This document shows, piece by piece, positions 16,949 to 25,986 of a DNA stretch of 64,000 nucleotides. Each line of letters begins with the position of its first letter. The first letter of the stretch is position 1. The DNA is from Spirochaetia bacterium (GTDB lineage Bacteria; Spirochaetota; Leptospiria; Leptospirales; Leptonemataceae). Below the pieces are notes generated by a model. It had not been told where the DNA came from, searched no databases, and saw only the letters and a list, made by a program, of their open reading frames with translations. Location: NCBI GenBank assembly GCA_021413825.1, contig JAIOPQ010000096.1, positions 1-64,000 on the forward strand, read 5' to 3'. The position numbers and the translations under genes are program-made.

Positions 16949-17551
16949 ATGCGCTTGATCCGAATTTCATTTGTGATTCTACTTGCAAGTTTCATGATAA
17001 CAGCCTGTAAAAAAACGGCAGACGAGGATGCGGTAAGTTATGCTGATCTGGCTTTACTTGCAACCTTCGGAGATCAAGGGAACGGAACAATTACCGCGCC
17101 AGGCGGCTACCTGGTTGCAAAATGCGCTGTGGGCCAGGTCTGGAACGGGGGACTCAATAACTGCTCGGGCACAGGATCCGGAACAACGTATGGTGCACAG
17201 AGCATGGCATACTGCAGTGTTGCCAACTCATGCAGTGATACAACTACTCTCCTTGCCACCTCAGGTCCAGCATTCGTAGCCTGTGCGAACTATTCCGTTT
17301 CCGGCATTACAGGTTGGAGACTGCCCAGCGTAACGGAGCTGACGGGCCTTACTACATCGTTTAATCGCAATACCATCATTCTGATGTTCCCGCAAACTCC
17401 AGACGACAAGTTCTTCTGGACAAGAGAAACTAACCCAAACAAGACAGACTACTCGGAAGCGTACGGAATCTCGTTTGCTGAGACTACCTTTGGAACTATG
17501 ACTTCATATGATAAGGTAGCATCGCCGCTCTACGTACGCTGCGTGAAGTGA
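16949..17551 (+). CDS. Lcl/DUF1566 domain lipoprotein
   Basis: A 200-residue lipoprotein. The signal peptide MRLIRISFVILLASFMITACK ends in a clear lipobox (ITAC, Cys20). The mature part carries the Lcl C-terminal (DUF1566) fold signature: C..VANSCSDTTTLL, then GWRLPSVTELTGLT (about 123-136), FFWTRETNP near 158 and a final YVRCVK, with paired cysteines. Such surface lipoproteins are common in Leptospira, some in adhesion contexts. Ribosome site AGAGGGAAC just before the ATG. Its TGA overlaps the GTG start of the next gene. Confidence 0.85.
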   Translation: MRLIRISFVILLASFMITACKKTADEDAVSYADLALLATFGDQGNGTITAPGGYLVAKCAVGQVWNGGLNNCSGTGSGTTYGAQSMAYCSVANSCSDTTTLLATSGPAFVACANYSVSGITGWRLPSVTELTGLTTSFNRNTIILMFPQTPDDKFFWTRETNPNKTDYSEAYGISFAETTFGTMTSYDKVASPLYVRCVK

Positions 17552-17832
17552 CTGATCCACGATCCCTTTCGCTCGTTCTGTTTCATGCCATATCCCGCAA
17601 GCTGCGGCTGTATGAAGAGCTAACTCCCAGGCAGGCCCGTGCAATCCTTATGGAGGCTCTGCGCCTGTTGCCAGATTTTCAGATTAATGAAACCGAGCAG
17701 TCGCACATATTGCGCATTAGTTCGGAAGGTGTGCCTGATTTCCTTTTTAATGTCAGAGATGCAGTGGACAGCCTGCTTGTTCTGCATCGCGAATACCGCG
17801 AACTGTCCGATCCAGACCATTCAGAAAACTGA
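17548..17832 (+). CDS. small hypothetical protein coupled to the DUF1566 gene
   Basis: A 94-residue soluble protein with no signal peptide and no recognised domain; two to three predicted helices rich in Leu, Arg and Glu (LTPRQARAILMEALRLLPDF near 24-43). GTG start overlaps the upstream stop (GTGA). The tight junction suggests a real, co-translated gene. Function unknown. Confidence 0.55.
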   Translation: MTDPRSLSLVLFHAISRKLRLYEELTPRQARAILMEALRLLPDFQINETEQSHILRISSEGVPDFLFNVRDAVDSLLVLHREYRELSDPDHSEN

Positions 17833-17914
17833 TTGCATGTTTTTGCCTGGAGAGTAGAGAAGTCACATCAGAATCCCGCGCATATTAAAATCAAAGAAGG
17901 GCCTTTTTGTCCTG

Positions 17915-18631
17915 GTGAGCATCCTGGTGGTCCTGTCTTCGCTCGTCCTTGTTTCGTCCAGACAGAGTCTACCGCATGCCGTTTCAGGGCCAGGGGCGGA
18001 GATCAGGGTTTCGCAGATTGAGGCGCGCGTAGGCAAGGTTGGATGGGAAAACCTGGCAGCAGTTTCGTTCTATTTTGTTCCGGGAGGCCGCGCGCATTTT
18101 CGCGATTTCCGCCGTGGATTTACTGAAGTCGAGTTTGCCATGGAATCCAATCAGTTTTTGGTGCAGTACGATTCCAATCGGCACTACATAATTCATAAGA
18201 ATCGGCAGCGACTCGAAGGACCAGCGGCCGAACAGGCGCTCGAACAGGCGGAAAAACTTCACAGCAGTGACTATTATTTGTTAAATCCATTCGTACAGCT
18301 CCGCGCGCAAGGAACAGAGCACAAGCTTACAGAGGATGGAGATTTACTGATCAACTACGCTGCTGGCGGTATGACTGGAGATTCCTACGTTATTCGCACA
18401 GACTCCACAGGATTGCCCATTGAATGGCGAGTTTGGAGTAGTGGGCTTCCGCTCAAAGGCCTCAAGTTCACTTTCACGGAGTGGAGAGAGATTTCACCGG
18501 GAGTGAGCGCCAGCCTCGTGCATAAGAGTTTTTTTAAGAATGTGGAATTTCGCGATGTGCGCGGATATTCCGCATATCCTGGACCAGAAAATAAGGACCG
18601 ATTCGCAGAGTTGGCCGAAATGAAGAAGTAA
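17915..18631 (+). CDS. hypothetical exported/anchored protein, start uncertain
   Basis: At least 238 residues, not recognised. The only conventional start is GTG at 17915, which opens directly in a hydrophobic segment (SILVVLSSLVLV) with no positive n-region. In the same frame, codons between the stop at 17855 and 17915 encode Ile-Pro-Arg-Ile-Leu-Lys-Ser-Lys-Lys-Gly-Leu-Phe, an ideal n-region, but they contain no ATG, GTG or TTG; an ATC or similar start, or a base error, would explain this. The mature part is beta-rich (HYIIHKNRQRLEG, SYVIRTDSTGLPIEWRVWS), reminiscent of outer-membrane lipoprotein-carrier-like folds. Three bases before the next gene. Confidence 0.6.
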   Translation: MSILVVLSSLVLVSSRQSLPHAVSGPGAEIRVSQIEARVGKVGWENLAAVSFYFVPGGRAHFRDFRRGFTEVEFAMESNQFLVQYDSNRHYIIHKNRQRLEGPAAEQALEQAEKLHSSDYYLLNPFVQLRAQGTEHKLTEDGDLLINYAAGGMTGDSYVIRTDSTGLPIEWRVWSSGLPLKGLKFTFTEWREISPGVSASLVHKSFFKNVEFRDVRGYSAYPGPENKDRFAELAEMKK

Positions 18632-18633
18632 CA

Positions 18634-19269
18634 ATGGAAATTATAGTCTGGATCATTCTGTTTTCTATCTTGATGGGCGTGGTGCTAGTATTGCAATACT
18701 GGTCTGAACTCATCCGGGCAAAAGAGAATTATACCAAAGACGAGTTATTGGATTTTTTACAAATCATTCCGGATCGTCTGCGCAGACTTGCAGGGCAAGA
18801 AGAACTTGGTCTGGCAATCATGGCCCTGGTTTCCGGTATAGCCGTGGCCTGGCTATTGACTCTCCTGGGTGGCGTGTTCGCGGAAAATATCGCGGCAGAC
18901 ATCCCCGATCATGCAGAGGGCAGCGTGCCAAATTATTTTTTTCAATCTGCGCTGTTTGTTTTTGTATTACACATTGCCTGGCCCTCATTTAAAGAGTTTG
19001 CGCTCGATCGCGGTGGGGAGAGCGGTGTTTTGTTTCGCGTGCTTTCTACGGAAATTCCGTTCTTTGTTGCCCTATCCGTTACCATTGCTTCGATCAATCT
19101 TACCAGTTGGGGTGTGTATCATTCGATGAGCTTTCTATTCTGCTTTCCGGATATCATCTTGCTTCTAGTGTACGCGGGATACAGAATCGATTCAATGGAC
19201 AAGGACTTTCCGGACGATAATAGACCGGCAACTCGTTCGCGCAAGCCAGCGCCGGACGATGAATTTTGA
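18634..19269 (+). CDS. hypothetical polytopic membrane protein
   Basis: A 211-residue protein with an N-terminal membrane helix (EIIVWIILFSILMGVVLVLQYW), a short amphipathic region, then about four more helices (LAIMALVSGIAVAWLLTLLGG near 65, FFQSALFVFVLHIAW near 102, IPFFVALSVTIASI near 139, SFLFCFPDIILLLVYAGY near 165) and an Arg/Asp-rich cytoplasmic tail. No family recognised. Its stop overlaps the TTG start of the following lipoprotein gene, and it starts two bases after the preceding stop, so 17.9-19.7 kb behaves as one operon. Confidence 0.6.
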   Translation: MEIIVWIILFSILMGVVLVLQYWSELIRAKENYTKDELLDFLQIIPDRLRRLAGQEELGLAIMALVSGIAVAWLLTLLGGVFAENIAADIPDHAEGSVPNYFFQSALFVFVLHIAWPSFKEFALDRGGESGVLFRVLSTEIPFFVALSVTIASINLTSWGVYHSMSFLFCFPDIILLLVYAGYRIDSMDKDFPDDNRPATRSRKPAPDDEF

Positions 19270-19745
19270 ATATTTTCATGAGTCTTTTGATTAAGCGCAT
19301 CTGCTTTGCCGTTGTTCCAACGTTTACAGTCTTATTCTTGTGCATGCACTGTAAGCGCGATACCAGCGTAACCTATCTGATTCAGAATCTGCATCCAGCG
19401 TTTACGAATGTAGTGATCAAGGTTTCCTTCAAGAGAGGCATAAATCCCGGATCAGCTACTGAACTTTGGACCGGAACAATTCCCTCCAATTCGAGCACCA
19501 CGCTTTACTCAAAAACATTGTCTCTTAGTCCTGGGCCAGTTGCCGGGGATGTGTTTTGCTGTCTTCGAACAGTTCTGCTTTTCAACGAAGAAATTCTGAG
19601 CGAGGACGCGGGAGACTGGAAAAAGGGAAAGAACTATCGTCGCACTACCATTTCGACTGTGAATGGAATGGCCTCAATCCGAAATGTTGAAACTACTGAT
19701 CCACCAGAAGACCTGCAGCAGTTTACCACAATAGGATTGCCTTAG
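19266..19745 (+). CDS. hypothetical lipoprotein
   Basis: About 155-159 residues. The N-terminus has basic residues (LIKR) followed by a hydrophobic core and a lipobox ending CMHC (cysteines near 26 and 29). The mature domain is beta-rich with a short Cys pair (VFCCLR). TTG at 19266 overlaps the upstream TGA; ATG at 19278 is an alternative start four codons later. No homologue recognised. Confidence 0.55.
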   Translation: MNIFMSLLIKRICFAVVPTFTVLFLCMHCKRDTSVTYLIQNLHPAFTNVVIKVSFKRGINPGSATELWTGTIPSNSSTTLYSKTLSLSPGPVAGDVFCCLRTVLLFNEEILSEDAGDWKKGKNYRRTTISTVNGMASIRNVETTDPPEDLQQFTTIGLP

Positions 19746-19877
19746 TTAATGTGACATAACGCGCGCGGCGCGATTGATCGAGCGCGAGGGCCTGACTCTG
19801 GTTCCTGGGCCGCCTTACACGTTTCTTTTTTGTAAAAAGGGAAGGCGCTTTACTGCTTTGTTTTCCGATTATAGAGT

Positions 19878-20558
19878 ATGCAGCGCATTCTCCTGACTAC
19901 TATACTTGCTCTAAGCCTCCCGGTCGTTCCGGCCCTTGGCGAGGAAATGTATTTCAATCCTGACAGTATGGTGGCTCAGGGCACGGGTAATCTGCGCACC
20001 GGCGAAGTGGATATGAACCAGCCTGCCCAGTCCGCCCCAACATCCGGGCTGCCTGGTTTTGCCGAGGTTCCCTGGAAGAGCACTTACTCAGAAGTAAAGA
20101 CTCGCCTCAAATCGCTTTCAACTGCGGCTGTTGCGACTGAACGCGTTGAAATTCTAACAGAAGAGAAAAATAAATCAATTCTTGTCCGCCGCAATGATGT
20201 ACTCTACCGTTATAATTTTTACAAAACACCGATTGAAGTTGTGCGTCTTGCCAATCACGACCTGAAGCAGGAAGAATACGATCAGACAGAGGCTCAGCTA
20301 TTTCACGTTAAAGTAATTTTCTCAATGATTCCCGCAGCACAGATCGAAGAAAAAATCCAAAAATCGCATGGCGGACGTACCAAATCAACTGTTGACGACA
20401 AGACCATGGAAGGTGCGCAAATCTGGGAACTAACTGGCGGACTTGTGTTTCAATGGGTTGAACCTTACCGTAAAATGAAATTTTCACGCACTGTGGATTT
20501 TCTTTCAGACGATCTTGCAAAACAGATCATGAAAGAATACAAGAGTGCGGCCTCATAG
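19878..20558 (+). CDS. hypothetical exported protein
   Basis: A 226-residue secreted or periplasmic protein. Residues 1-21 form a signal peptide cleaved after ALG. The region FAEVPWKSTYSEVKTRLKSL near 62-81 resembles repeats of periplasmic sensor or carrier proteins in which a structure is compared with an expected reference, but no family can be named. A 130-base intergenic region precedes it. The last 94 bases overlap, on the opposite strand, the end of the MerR/TPR gene. Confidence 0.6.
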   Translation: MQRILLTTILALSLPVVPALGEEMYFNPDSMVAQGTGNLRTGEVDMNQPAQSAPTSGLPGFAEVPWKSTYSEVKTRLKSLSTAAVATERVEILTEEKNKSILVRRNDVLYRYNFYKTPIEVVRLANHDLKQEEYDQTEAQLFHVKVIFSMIPAAQIEEKIQKSHGGRTKSTVDDKTMEGAQIWELTGGLVFQWVEPYRKMKFSRTVDFLSDDLAKQIMKEYKSAAS

Positions 20559-21148
20559 TGAAGGCGTGCAAGTTTCAAGTCACCGGTTTCAAAATATAAG
20601 TTGGCCAGATCAAAATGCGATTCAAAATGTCTTGCATCGCTCGCAAGTGCGTGCGCGAACTCATCCATTGCCTGGCTCAGTTCACCTTTTTCGAATGCAA
20701 TGATTCCTAGATTGCAGTGGCAATCTGCAGCATGCTCCTCCTGTTCAAGAGCCGTGCGAAACAGTGCAGCTGCCTTTTCATCACCACGGTCGAACAGGAT
20801 AAGGGCCTGTTCAAATGCAGATGTGCGCGGCGTAAATTGAAGGGCAACGCCGGGCTTTTCACCAAACAGGTTCAGTTGACCGCGAAGTTCCGCATCAATT
20901 TGTTTGAGGTTTACGCCGGTAGCTTTTAGATCGCGTACTGAACGGAATTTTGCAAGTGCTCTGATATCGAATGCCAGCTCGTCAGGGTCAGATCCAGGCC
21001 GTGCTTCAATGATACCATCTTCCATCCACCGGCGGATGTACTTCTCCGGGATTCCAAACTGCGTGCTAATTTGACGTAGAGTGTAGCTGGCCCGGATTCG
21101 CTGAAAACCCAGGCGTTTGGCAGAAGGAAAGGGAAGGACGCGAGCCAT
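20465..21148 (-). CDS. MerR-type DNA-binding protein with TPR repeats
   Basis: A 227-residue protein. Residues about 21-90 form a MerR-like winged helix-turn-helix (YTLRQISTQFGIPEKYIRRWMEDGII, then FDIRALAKFRSVRDLKATGVNLKQID), although the Arg-rich MerR wing is short. Residues about 110-205 contain two to three tetratricopeptide repeats (CHCNLGIIAFEKGELSQAMDEFAHAL, HFDLANLYFETGDLKLARLHYEAAL). It is the third gene of a ligD-ku operon with 33 bases to ku. The C-terminal 31 residues overlap the convergent exported-protein gene, which may be a recent extension. Target DNA unknown. Confidence 0.72.
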   Translation of the reverse strand: MARVLPFPSAKRLGFQRIRASYTLRQISTQFGIPEKYIRRWMEDGIIEARPGSDPDELAFDIRALAKFRSVRDLKATGVNLKQIDAELRGQLNLFGEKPGVALQFTPRTSAFEQALILFDRGDEKAAALFRTALEQEEHAADCHCNLGIIAFEKGELSQAMDEFAHALASDARHFESHFDLANLYFETGDLKLARLHYEAALLYSFMICFARSSERKSTVRENFILR

Positions 21149-21181
21149 TCCCTTTCCTTGAATTCAGATAGGGTCTGGTGA

Positions 21182-22063
21182 TCAACCCGCTTTCTTTTTC
21201 TTACTTTTGGTTTCTTTGGCGACTGTTGCCGTCTCTTCTTTGGCCGCTTTGCCCGTTGCTGTGACCATTCCTTTCTTAGAGGACTTGGCAAGTTCAATGC
21301 TTTCGCGGAGGGCAGTCATAATGTCCACGGCCTGCTTAGGTTCTTCTTCCATAGTAATGATCTCTTTGCCAGCAACCTTGGCATCGATGATCTCTTTCAT
21401 TGCAGTTTTGTAGTTGTCCTTTAGCTGAATTTCAGAAAGTGGCCGCGCCATGCTGTCAACCAGGCTTCTTGCGAGCTTCAATTGTTCTGTATCAGCAGTA
21501 TCCAGTTTGTCTACCTGAGGCACATCCGTTATCTTTCTAATTTCTTCCGGATAACGTAGCCTATAGATGGCCATCCCATTTTCATGGGGAGAAAGTAGTA
21601 CGACATCTTCACGATCGCGCAGAACTACTTTGCCAACTCCAACACGACCCGTTTCTTTCAGGGCCTGACAAAGAAGGGAATAACTTTTGGCTGCAACATC
21701 ACCGTCCGGTCCTGCGTAGTAGGGTGATTCAAAGAGCATGGGATGAACTTCTTTCACATCCACGAAACCTTCTATCTCAATTACTTTGGTGCTCTTGAGC
21801 TTCACTTTCTCAAAATCTGCATCTTCAAATACTACATACTGGTCGGGCTCATACTCGTACCCTTTGACGATATCCGCCGTTGCCAGGGACTGTTGGCATT
21901 TTTTGCATTTCTTATCATAACCCACCCGGCCATTGCATTCCCGGTGAAGTTGATTGAATTTAATATTCTCAGATGTCTCAATTGCATTGTAGATTCGCAC
22001 AGGAATCGTAACGAGAGAAAAGCGGATGTGTCCTTTCCAGATAGATCGCATCATATGTTCCAT
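21182..22063 (-). CDS. ku: DNA end-binding protein Ku
   Basis: A 293-residue bacterial Ku homologue that would bind double-strand break ends as a homodimer and recruit LigD for non-homologous end joining. Family features are clear: RSIWKGHIRFSLVTIPVRIY (about 6-25), FNQLHRECNGRVGYDKKCKKC (about 36-56, Cys-rich), GYEYEPDQYVVFEDADFE and HPMLFESPYYAGPDG near 107-121. The C-terminus after about 260 is a Lys/Ala/Thr-rich tail (KSKKKKAG end), as in Ku proteins with a basic DNA-binding extension. AGGAG precedes the ATG. Ku lies 21 bases downstream of ligD. Confidence 0.95.
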   Translation of the reverse strand: MEHMMRSIWKGHIRFSLVTIPVRIYNAIETSENIKFNQLHRECNGRVGYDKKCKKCQQSLATADIVKGYEYEPDQYVVFEDADFEKVKLKSTKVIEIEGFVDVKEVHPMLFESPYYAGPDGDVAAKSYSLLCQALKETGRVGVGKVVLRDREDVVLLSPHENGMAIYRLRYPEEIRKITDVPQVDKLDTADTEQLKLARSLVDSMARPLSEIQLKDNYKTAMKEIIDAKVAGKEIITMEEEPKQAVDIMTALRESIELAKSSKKGMVTATGKAAKEETATVAKETKSKKKKAG

Positions 22064-22084
22064 TATCGGTCTCCTGTGGGAAAA

Positions 22085-24430
22085 TCATTGAACCGTATCG
22101 GCCCGATCCGGCCTGAGTCTGAGGAAAACAGGCTCCCTGAACATGCCATCGCGAGTAATACTTGCGTACTCAATTTCACACCACTCTGTAGGTTCGATCC
22201 ACGTTACGTCCCTGGCCATCTCTGTTGGAACTTTAACAACTGGACCGGCCTTTGTCGCTAATTTCTCCAGCTGCTTTCTAATAGAAAGAAGCTCGCGGTC
22301 ATCAAAGCCACCTCCAACGCTACCGCTATACCTGAGCCCTTTTTCTTCCTTTGAGGCCAGGAGGAGAGCCCCAAATGTATCTTTCCTGGCCGACTGGCCG
22401 GCTGTAAAACCGATGATGATGCATTCTGCGGTTTTCCTGGATTTGACCTTAATCCAATGTTGGCTGCGCTTTGCTGGAATGTAGGGGCTATTTAGATCGC
22501 GCGCCATGATCCCTTCCAGGCCAGCATTCGCTGCAGCTTCAAATAGCGCGTCTCCGTCCTCATGTGATTCGCTAAATCTAAACGACGTTTGGCCTTTGAT
22601 TATGTCTTCCAACCAGTCCCGCCTGCGCCGCAGTGGATCTTTCATGATCGATCTGCCGTCCAAATACAAACAATCAAATAGGTAGCAGACCGCAGGATGT
22701 TTTTTCGCCATGCGTTCGATTCCAGTCCCGCTCTGCTGGATTCGTCGTATGACGTCCGTAAAGATTGGTTTCCCGGTCCCATCAAGGCAAACGATTTCTC
22801 CGTCCAGGACTGCATCCGTTGCACGCAGGGCTTCCGGGGTTTGAAGCTCCGGGAAATGTTGGGTTATATCGCGCCCGCTTCTGCTCTGGATCCGCAGCTG
22901 GCCTTCCAATAGAAAGAAGATTGCGCGGATTCCATCCCATTTGACTTCATAAGAATAATCGCCTGACGGCGGTTTGTCAGCCGCAACTGCGAGCATGGGT
23001 TCAACACTACCTGGAAAAGTCTGCGGGTCCACGCGCTCCATGAGCCATTCGTTTTCGCGCGTGTGAATCATTCGATACTCTGCGGTGAGCTCTTCGCTGT
23101 TGAGCTTAAGATAGAAGCCTTCTTTTTTACGTTTGGTGATTTCGTATTTTCCGCGTGAGAAGATCCACATTTTCCCCGCACCGTATTGCCCCTTTGGAAT
23201 TACACCCTCGAAGTCAGCATACTTCAGCGGATGTTCTTCAACCTGGACGGCCATGCGCTTGATTCCGGGAATTGGCGGAAGACCCTTGGGCACGGCCCAG
23301 GATTTGAGGGTACCATTTTCTTCCAGTCGCAGGTCGTAGTGTAGCCTGGACGCATGATGTCTGTGAATCACATATACGTTTCCATGTCCCGGCATGAATT
23401 CTGGTGGAGGTTCAGGTGTTTTTTCAAACGATCGTTTGTTTCTGTAGGCTGTGAGTGTTCCGTCCGGAACATCGCTTTCATCCGGAGCGTTCAAATCGTT
23501 TGGGTCCGGTGTGAGCCTGGTGTTTTTGGGAACCCTTGCAATAGAACGTTGCTTAGCCTTTCCGCCAAGCGGCGTAGAATACGCATACATTGCTTCCCAT
23601 ACGTCGCCTCGCTGATCTAAAATCCCGGGCACGGTCAGCAGATTATAAACGCCGGGTGATGTGAGTGTCTCGAGTTCATCCCAGGTAACGGGCATTGATA
23701 CGGCTGCTCCATCTTTACCGCGCAGGCTATATGCACATACAATAGTCTGGCCTGGTCGATTCCTATAAATATCAACCAGGACGCGGCCCTTGCGGCTTTC
23801 TTTCTTAATGTGCAAGGTTGTTTCTGGATTTTGCTCTATAAACTTATCAGCAAGTCGTTTAGCTTCAGCGAAGATTGCATCGTAAGGGGTCTGAGGCTGG
23901 ATAGGAATGAGTATATGAATTCCTTTGTTGCCTGTTGTCTTAGCAAAGGTGTGATAGCCCTGGCTTTCTAGATATTCACGCAAGTTAAACGCAATTTTGA
24001 TTACATCAGTGAACTGATAGTCCTCAGGAGGATCTAGATCGAACACTATATAGTCAGGATCGGGCGAACTTTGCGGCCGGATCTGCATCTGATGAAACTC
24101 GATTGAAGCCAGGTTTGCAAGAAATGCAAGTGCCGCCTCTTCCTGGGCTAGCATATAATCGATTTTTTCGATCCTTACATACTCCATCCAATCTGGCGCC
24201 CAGTCTGGCCGATTCTTCTGGAAGAAGGTTTCTCCCCCAATTCCTTCCGGATAACGCACCAGAGAGAGTGGTCTGCCTTTAAGGTGCCTGAGCATTGCTG
24301 GCGCTACTCGTAAGTAGTACTCAATAATCTGAGCCTTTACGATGCCTGGGTTTGCAAATAGAACCTTGTCGAGATTAGACAGCTCGAGGCGCCGCTTCCC
24401 TGCAAGTACTGTAGTCTTTTTGCTCGCCAC
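22085..24430 (-). CDS. ligD: multifunctional DNA ligase D (Pol-PE-Lig)
   Basis: End-joining ligase of about 781 residues with all three classical domains in the mycobacterial order. An N-terminal archaeo-eukaryotic primase-type polymerase (about 5-290) has the catalytic acidic motif FDLDPPE near 130. A central 3'-phosphoesterase (about 345-465) carries HRHHASRLHYDLRLE. A C-terminal ATP-dependent ligase (about 475-781) has the nucleophile Lys in YEVKWDGIRA near 497. I choose GTG at 24430 as start: a longer frame to 24550 would run into the divergent SDR gene, and its first 40 residues do not fit the family. First gene of the ligD-ku-MerR/TPR operon. Confidence 0.94.
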   Translation of the reverse strand: MASKKTTVLAGKRRLELSNLDKVLFANPGIVKAQIIEYYLRVAPAMLRHLKGRPLSLVRYPEGIGGETFFQKNRPDWAPDWMEYVRIEKIDYMLAQEEAALAFLANLASIEFHQMQIRPQSSPDPDYIVFDLDPPEDYQFTDVIKIAFNLREYLESQGYHTFAKTTGNKGIHILIPIQPQTPYDAIFAEAKRLADKFIEQNPETTLHIKKESRKGRVLVDIYRNRPGQTIVCAYSLRGKDGAAVSMPVTWDELETLTSPGVYNLLTVPGILDQRGDVWEAMYAYSTPLGGKAKQRSIARVPKNTRLTPDPNDLNAPDESDVPDGTLTAYRNKRSFEKTPEPPPEFMPGHGNVYVIHRHHASRLHYDLRLEENGTLKSWAVPKGLPPIPGIKRMAVQVEEHPLKYADFEGVIPKGQYGAGKMWIFSRGKYEITKRKKEGFYLKLNSEELTAEYRMIHTRENEWLMERVDPQTFPGSVEPMLAVAADKPPSGDYSYEVKWDGIRAIFFLLEGQLRIQSRSGRDITQHFPELQTPEALRATDAVLDGEIVCLDGTGKPIFTDVIRRIQQSGTGIERMAKKHPAVCYLFDCLYLDGRSIMKDPLRRRRDWLEDIIKGQTSFRFSESHEDGDALFEAAANAGLEGIMARDLNSPYIPAKRSQHWIKVKSRKTAECIIIGFTAGQSARKDTFGALLLASKEEKGLRYSGSVGGGFDDRELLSIRKQLEKLATKAGPVVKVPTEMARDVTWIEPTEWCEIEYASITRDGMFREPVFLRLRPDRADTVQ

Positions 24431-24507
24431 TGCACCCAGAAATACAATGCCTGCCAAACCAGGAAAGCGAATTGCTCGGCCATCCGGCCAGGTTTCTCTG
24501 GGCAAAT

Positions 24508-25144
24508 ATGAAGATATTAGTGATAGGTGCATCGAAGGGAACGGGTGCACTCTGCGTGGCTGCGGCCCTTGAGCGTGGTCATTCAGTTACGGCTTTTGCG
24601 CGTACTCCAGACAAGATCGGAATGACTCATGTGAATTTGAAACTTGTATCCGGGGATTTTCACAACGCAGAGTCTGTAGCCGCTGCCATTCCAGGACACG
24701 ATGCTGTAATAATCACTGCTTCTGCTACATCGCTGCAGGCCTTCAAAGAGAATCCCAATTATTTTTCAATGGGTACGGCTCATGTAATCGATGCTCTTAA
24801 GAAGAATAAATCAGCACGCCTGATTGTCCTCTCCGCATTCGGAGTGGGAGAAAGTCGTGAGCTTGCGGGATGGTTTCTGGATAAGCTGGTAATCTCTTTC
24901 CTTTTAAAGTTACCTTTTGCGGATCATGAGAGACAGGAAGCTATGGTCAAAGCCAGCGGATTGTCCTGGGTGATTGCACGCCCTGGTCGCCTGACGGATG
25001 GTCCAGCGCGCAAAATGTATCAAAAAGAAGACGGACCTTGAGCCTGTACCGAGCTCCATTTCACGTGCAGATGTGGCCGATTTCCTGGTTCAGGCTTGCG
25101 AGAGCGATACCTGGATTGGAAAAGCGGTCCAACTGGGCGGTTGA
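24508..25144 (+). pseudogene. NmrA/SDR-like NAD(P)-binding protein, frameshifted
   Basis: Starts at the ATG at 24508 with a Rossmann motif MKILVIGASKGTGALCV (GxxGxxG), then VTAFARTPDK, GDFHNAESVAAAI, and VLSAFGVGESR, as in NAD(P)H-binding NmrA-like oxidoreductases. The frame stops at 25039-25041 after MYQKEDGP. Reading one base on, the family's normal end continues uninterrupted (EPVPSSISRADVADFLVQAC ... VQLGG) to a stop at 25142-25144. Removing one A from the run of five at 25022-25026 restores one open frame of about 211 residues. It is therefore a single-base frameshift in a homopolymer: either a real inactivation or an assembly error. Divergent from ligD, 77 bases apart. Confidence 0.75.
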
Positions 25145-25190
25145 CTGCTCTCTGGATTGACAGTGTGTCGCCGTAGCGAATGGATGCTTT

Positions 25191-25955
25191 GTGGCTGACG
25201 GCGTCAAAACCATACTAATCATCGATGACGACCAGGTAATCCGTGACCTGGCGCGATTGATCCTTGAGAAACACAATTATCGGGTACTTGATGCGCCTGA
25301 TTCGGCCACAGCGTTCAAAACAATCGAAGCGCACAGGCCTGACTTAATTCTGCTCGATATTCATTTGGATAAAGAAGATGGTATTATCATACTCTCTCGT
25401 CTTAAGACAAATCCTTTGTTAAAAGCAGTGCCAGTAATCATGTTAACAGCTGATGCCGGAAGGGATCTGGTTGCCCGCGCTGCGCGAAATGGTGCAATTG
25501 ATTATGTAGTAAAACCGTTTCAACAGGCGCAACTGATCGGTAGAATTGTGCGGGCCTTACAGTTAGGCGATCTTGAGCGTTCCCGAGAAACTGGCTCAGT
25601 TGCAAAAGTAGAGCTTGAGCGGAAAGGTGGAGTTACTCGAGTAGTATTCACAGGAAGAATGGATTTGTCGCTGCTGGACAGGCTACGCGAAGTATTTACG
25701 CATACACTCCGCATCCAGGCCCGCAATGATGAAGTAGTGATCGATCTTCGATTTCAGAATATCCAGGGGGAAGCCCACCTGAGTATTGTGCGCAGCATTC
25801 TGGAGTTGCTCAAGCCAATTACACCCCGCATCATTGCAGGCCGGAATTTCGCTCAGCTTCTGGGCCTCGATACTGTAGAGAATCAGCTTTTTCTGTCACC
25901 GGATGATCTGATTCAGTGGCTGCAGTTTCGCGAAAGTGGAAAGAAACGTGCTTGA
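25191..25955 (+). CDS. response regulator with C-terminal STAS-like domain
   Basis: A 254-residue protein. Residues about 5-120 are a complete receiver domain: acidic pocket IIDDDQ (Asp12-14), phosphoacceptor Asp56 in LILLDIHLD, Thr in MLTAD near 86 and Lys in VVKPF near 108. Residues about 135-245 have the alternating pattern of a STAS domain (RVVFTGRMDLSLLDRLREVF, DEVVIDLRFQNIQGEAHLS), but the usual DSSG phosphorylatable serine position reads QGEA. GTG start. Followed 31 bases later by a membrane SpoIIE phosphatase, so the pair resembles a partner-switching or two-component signalling unit. STAS assignment is tentative. Confidence 0.75.
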   Translation: MADGVKTILIIDDDQVIRDLARLILEKHNYRVLDAPDSATAFKTIEAHRPDLILLDIHLDKEDGIIILSRLKTNPLLKAVPVIMLTADAGRDLVARAARNGAIDYVVKPFQQAQLIGRIVRALQLGDLERSRETGSVAKVELERKGGVTRVVFTGRMDLSLLDRLREVFTHTLRIQARNDEVVIDLRFQNIQGEAHLSIVRSILELLKPITPRIIAGRNFAQLLGLDTVENQLFLSPDDLIQWLQFRESGKKRA

Positions 25956-25986
25956 ATTGATCGCAGGTCTGTGAGAGATTCTTCTC

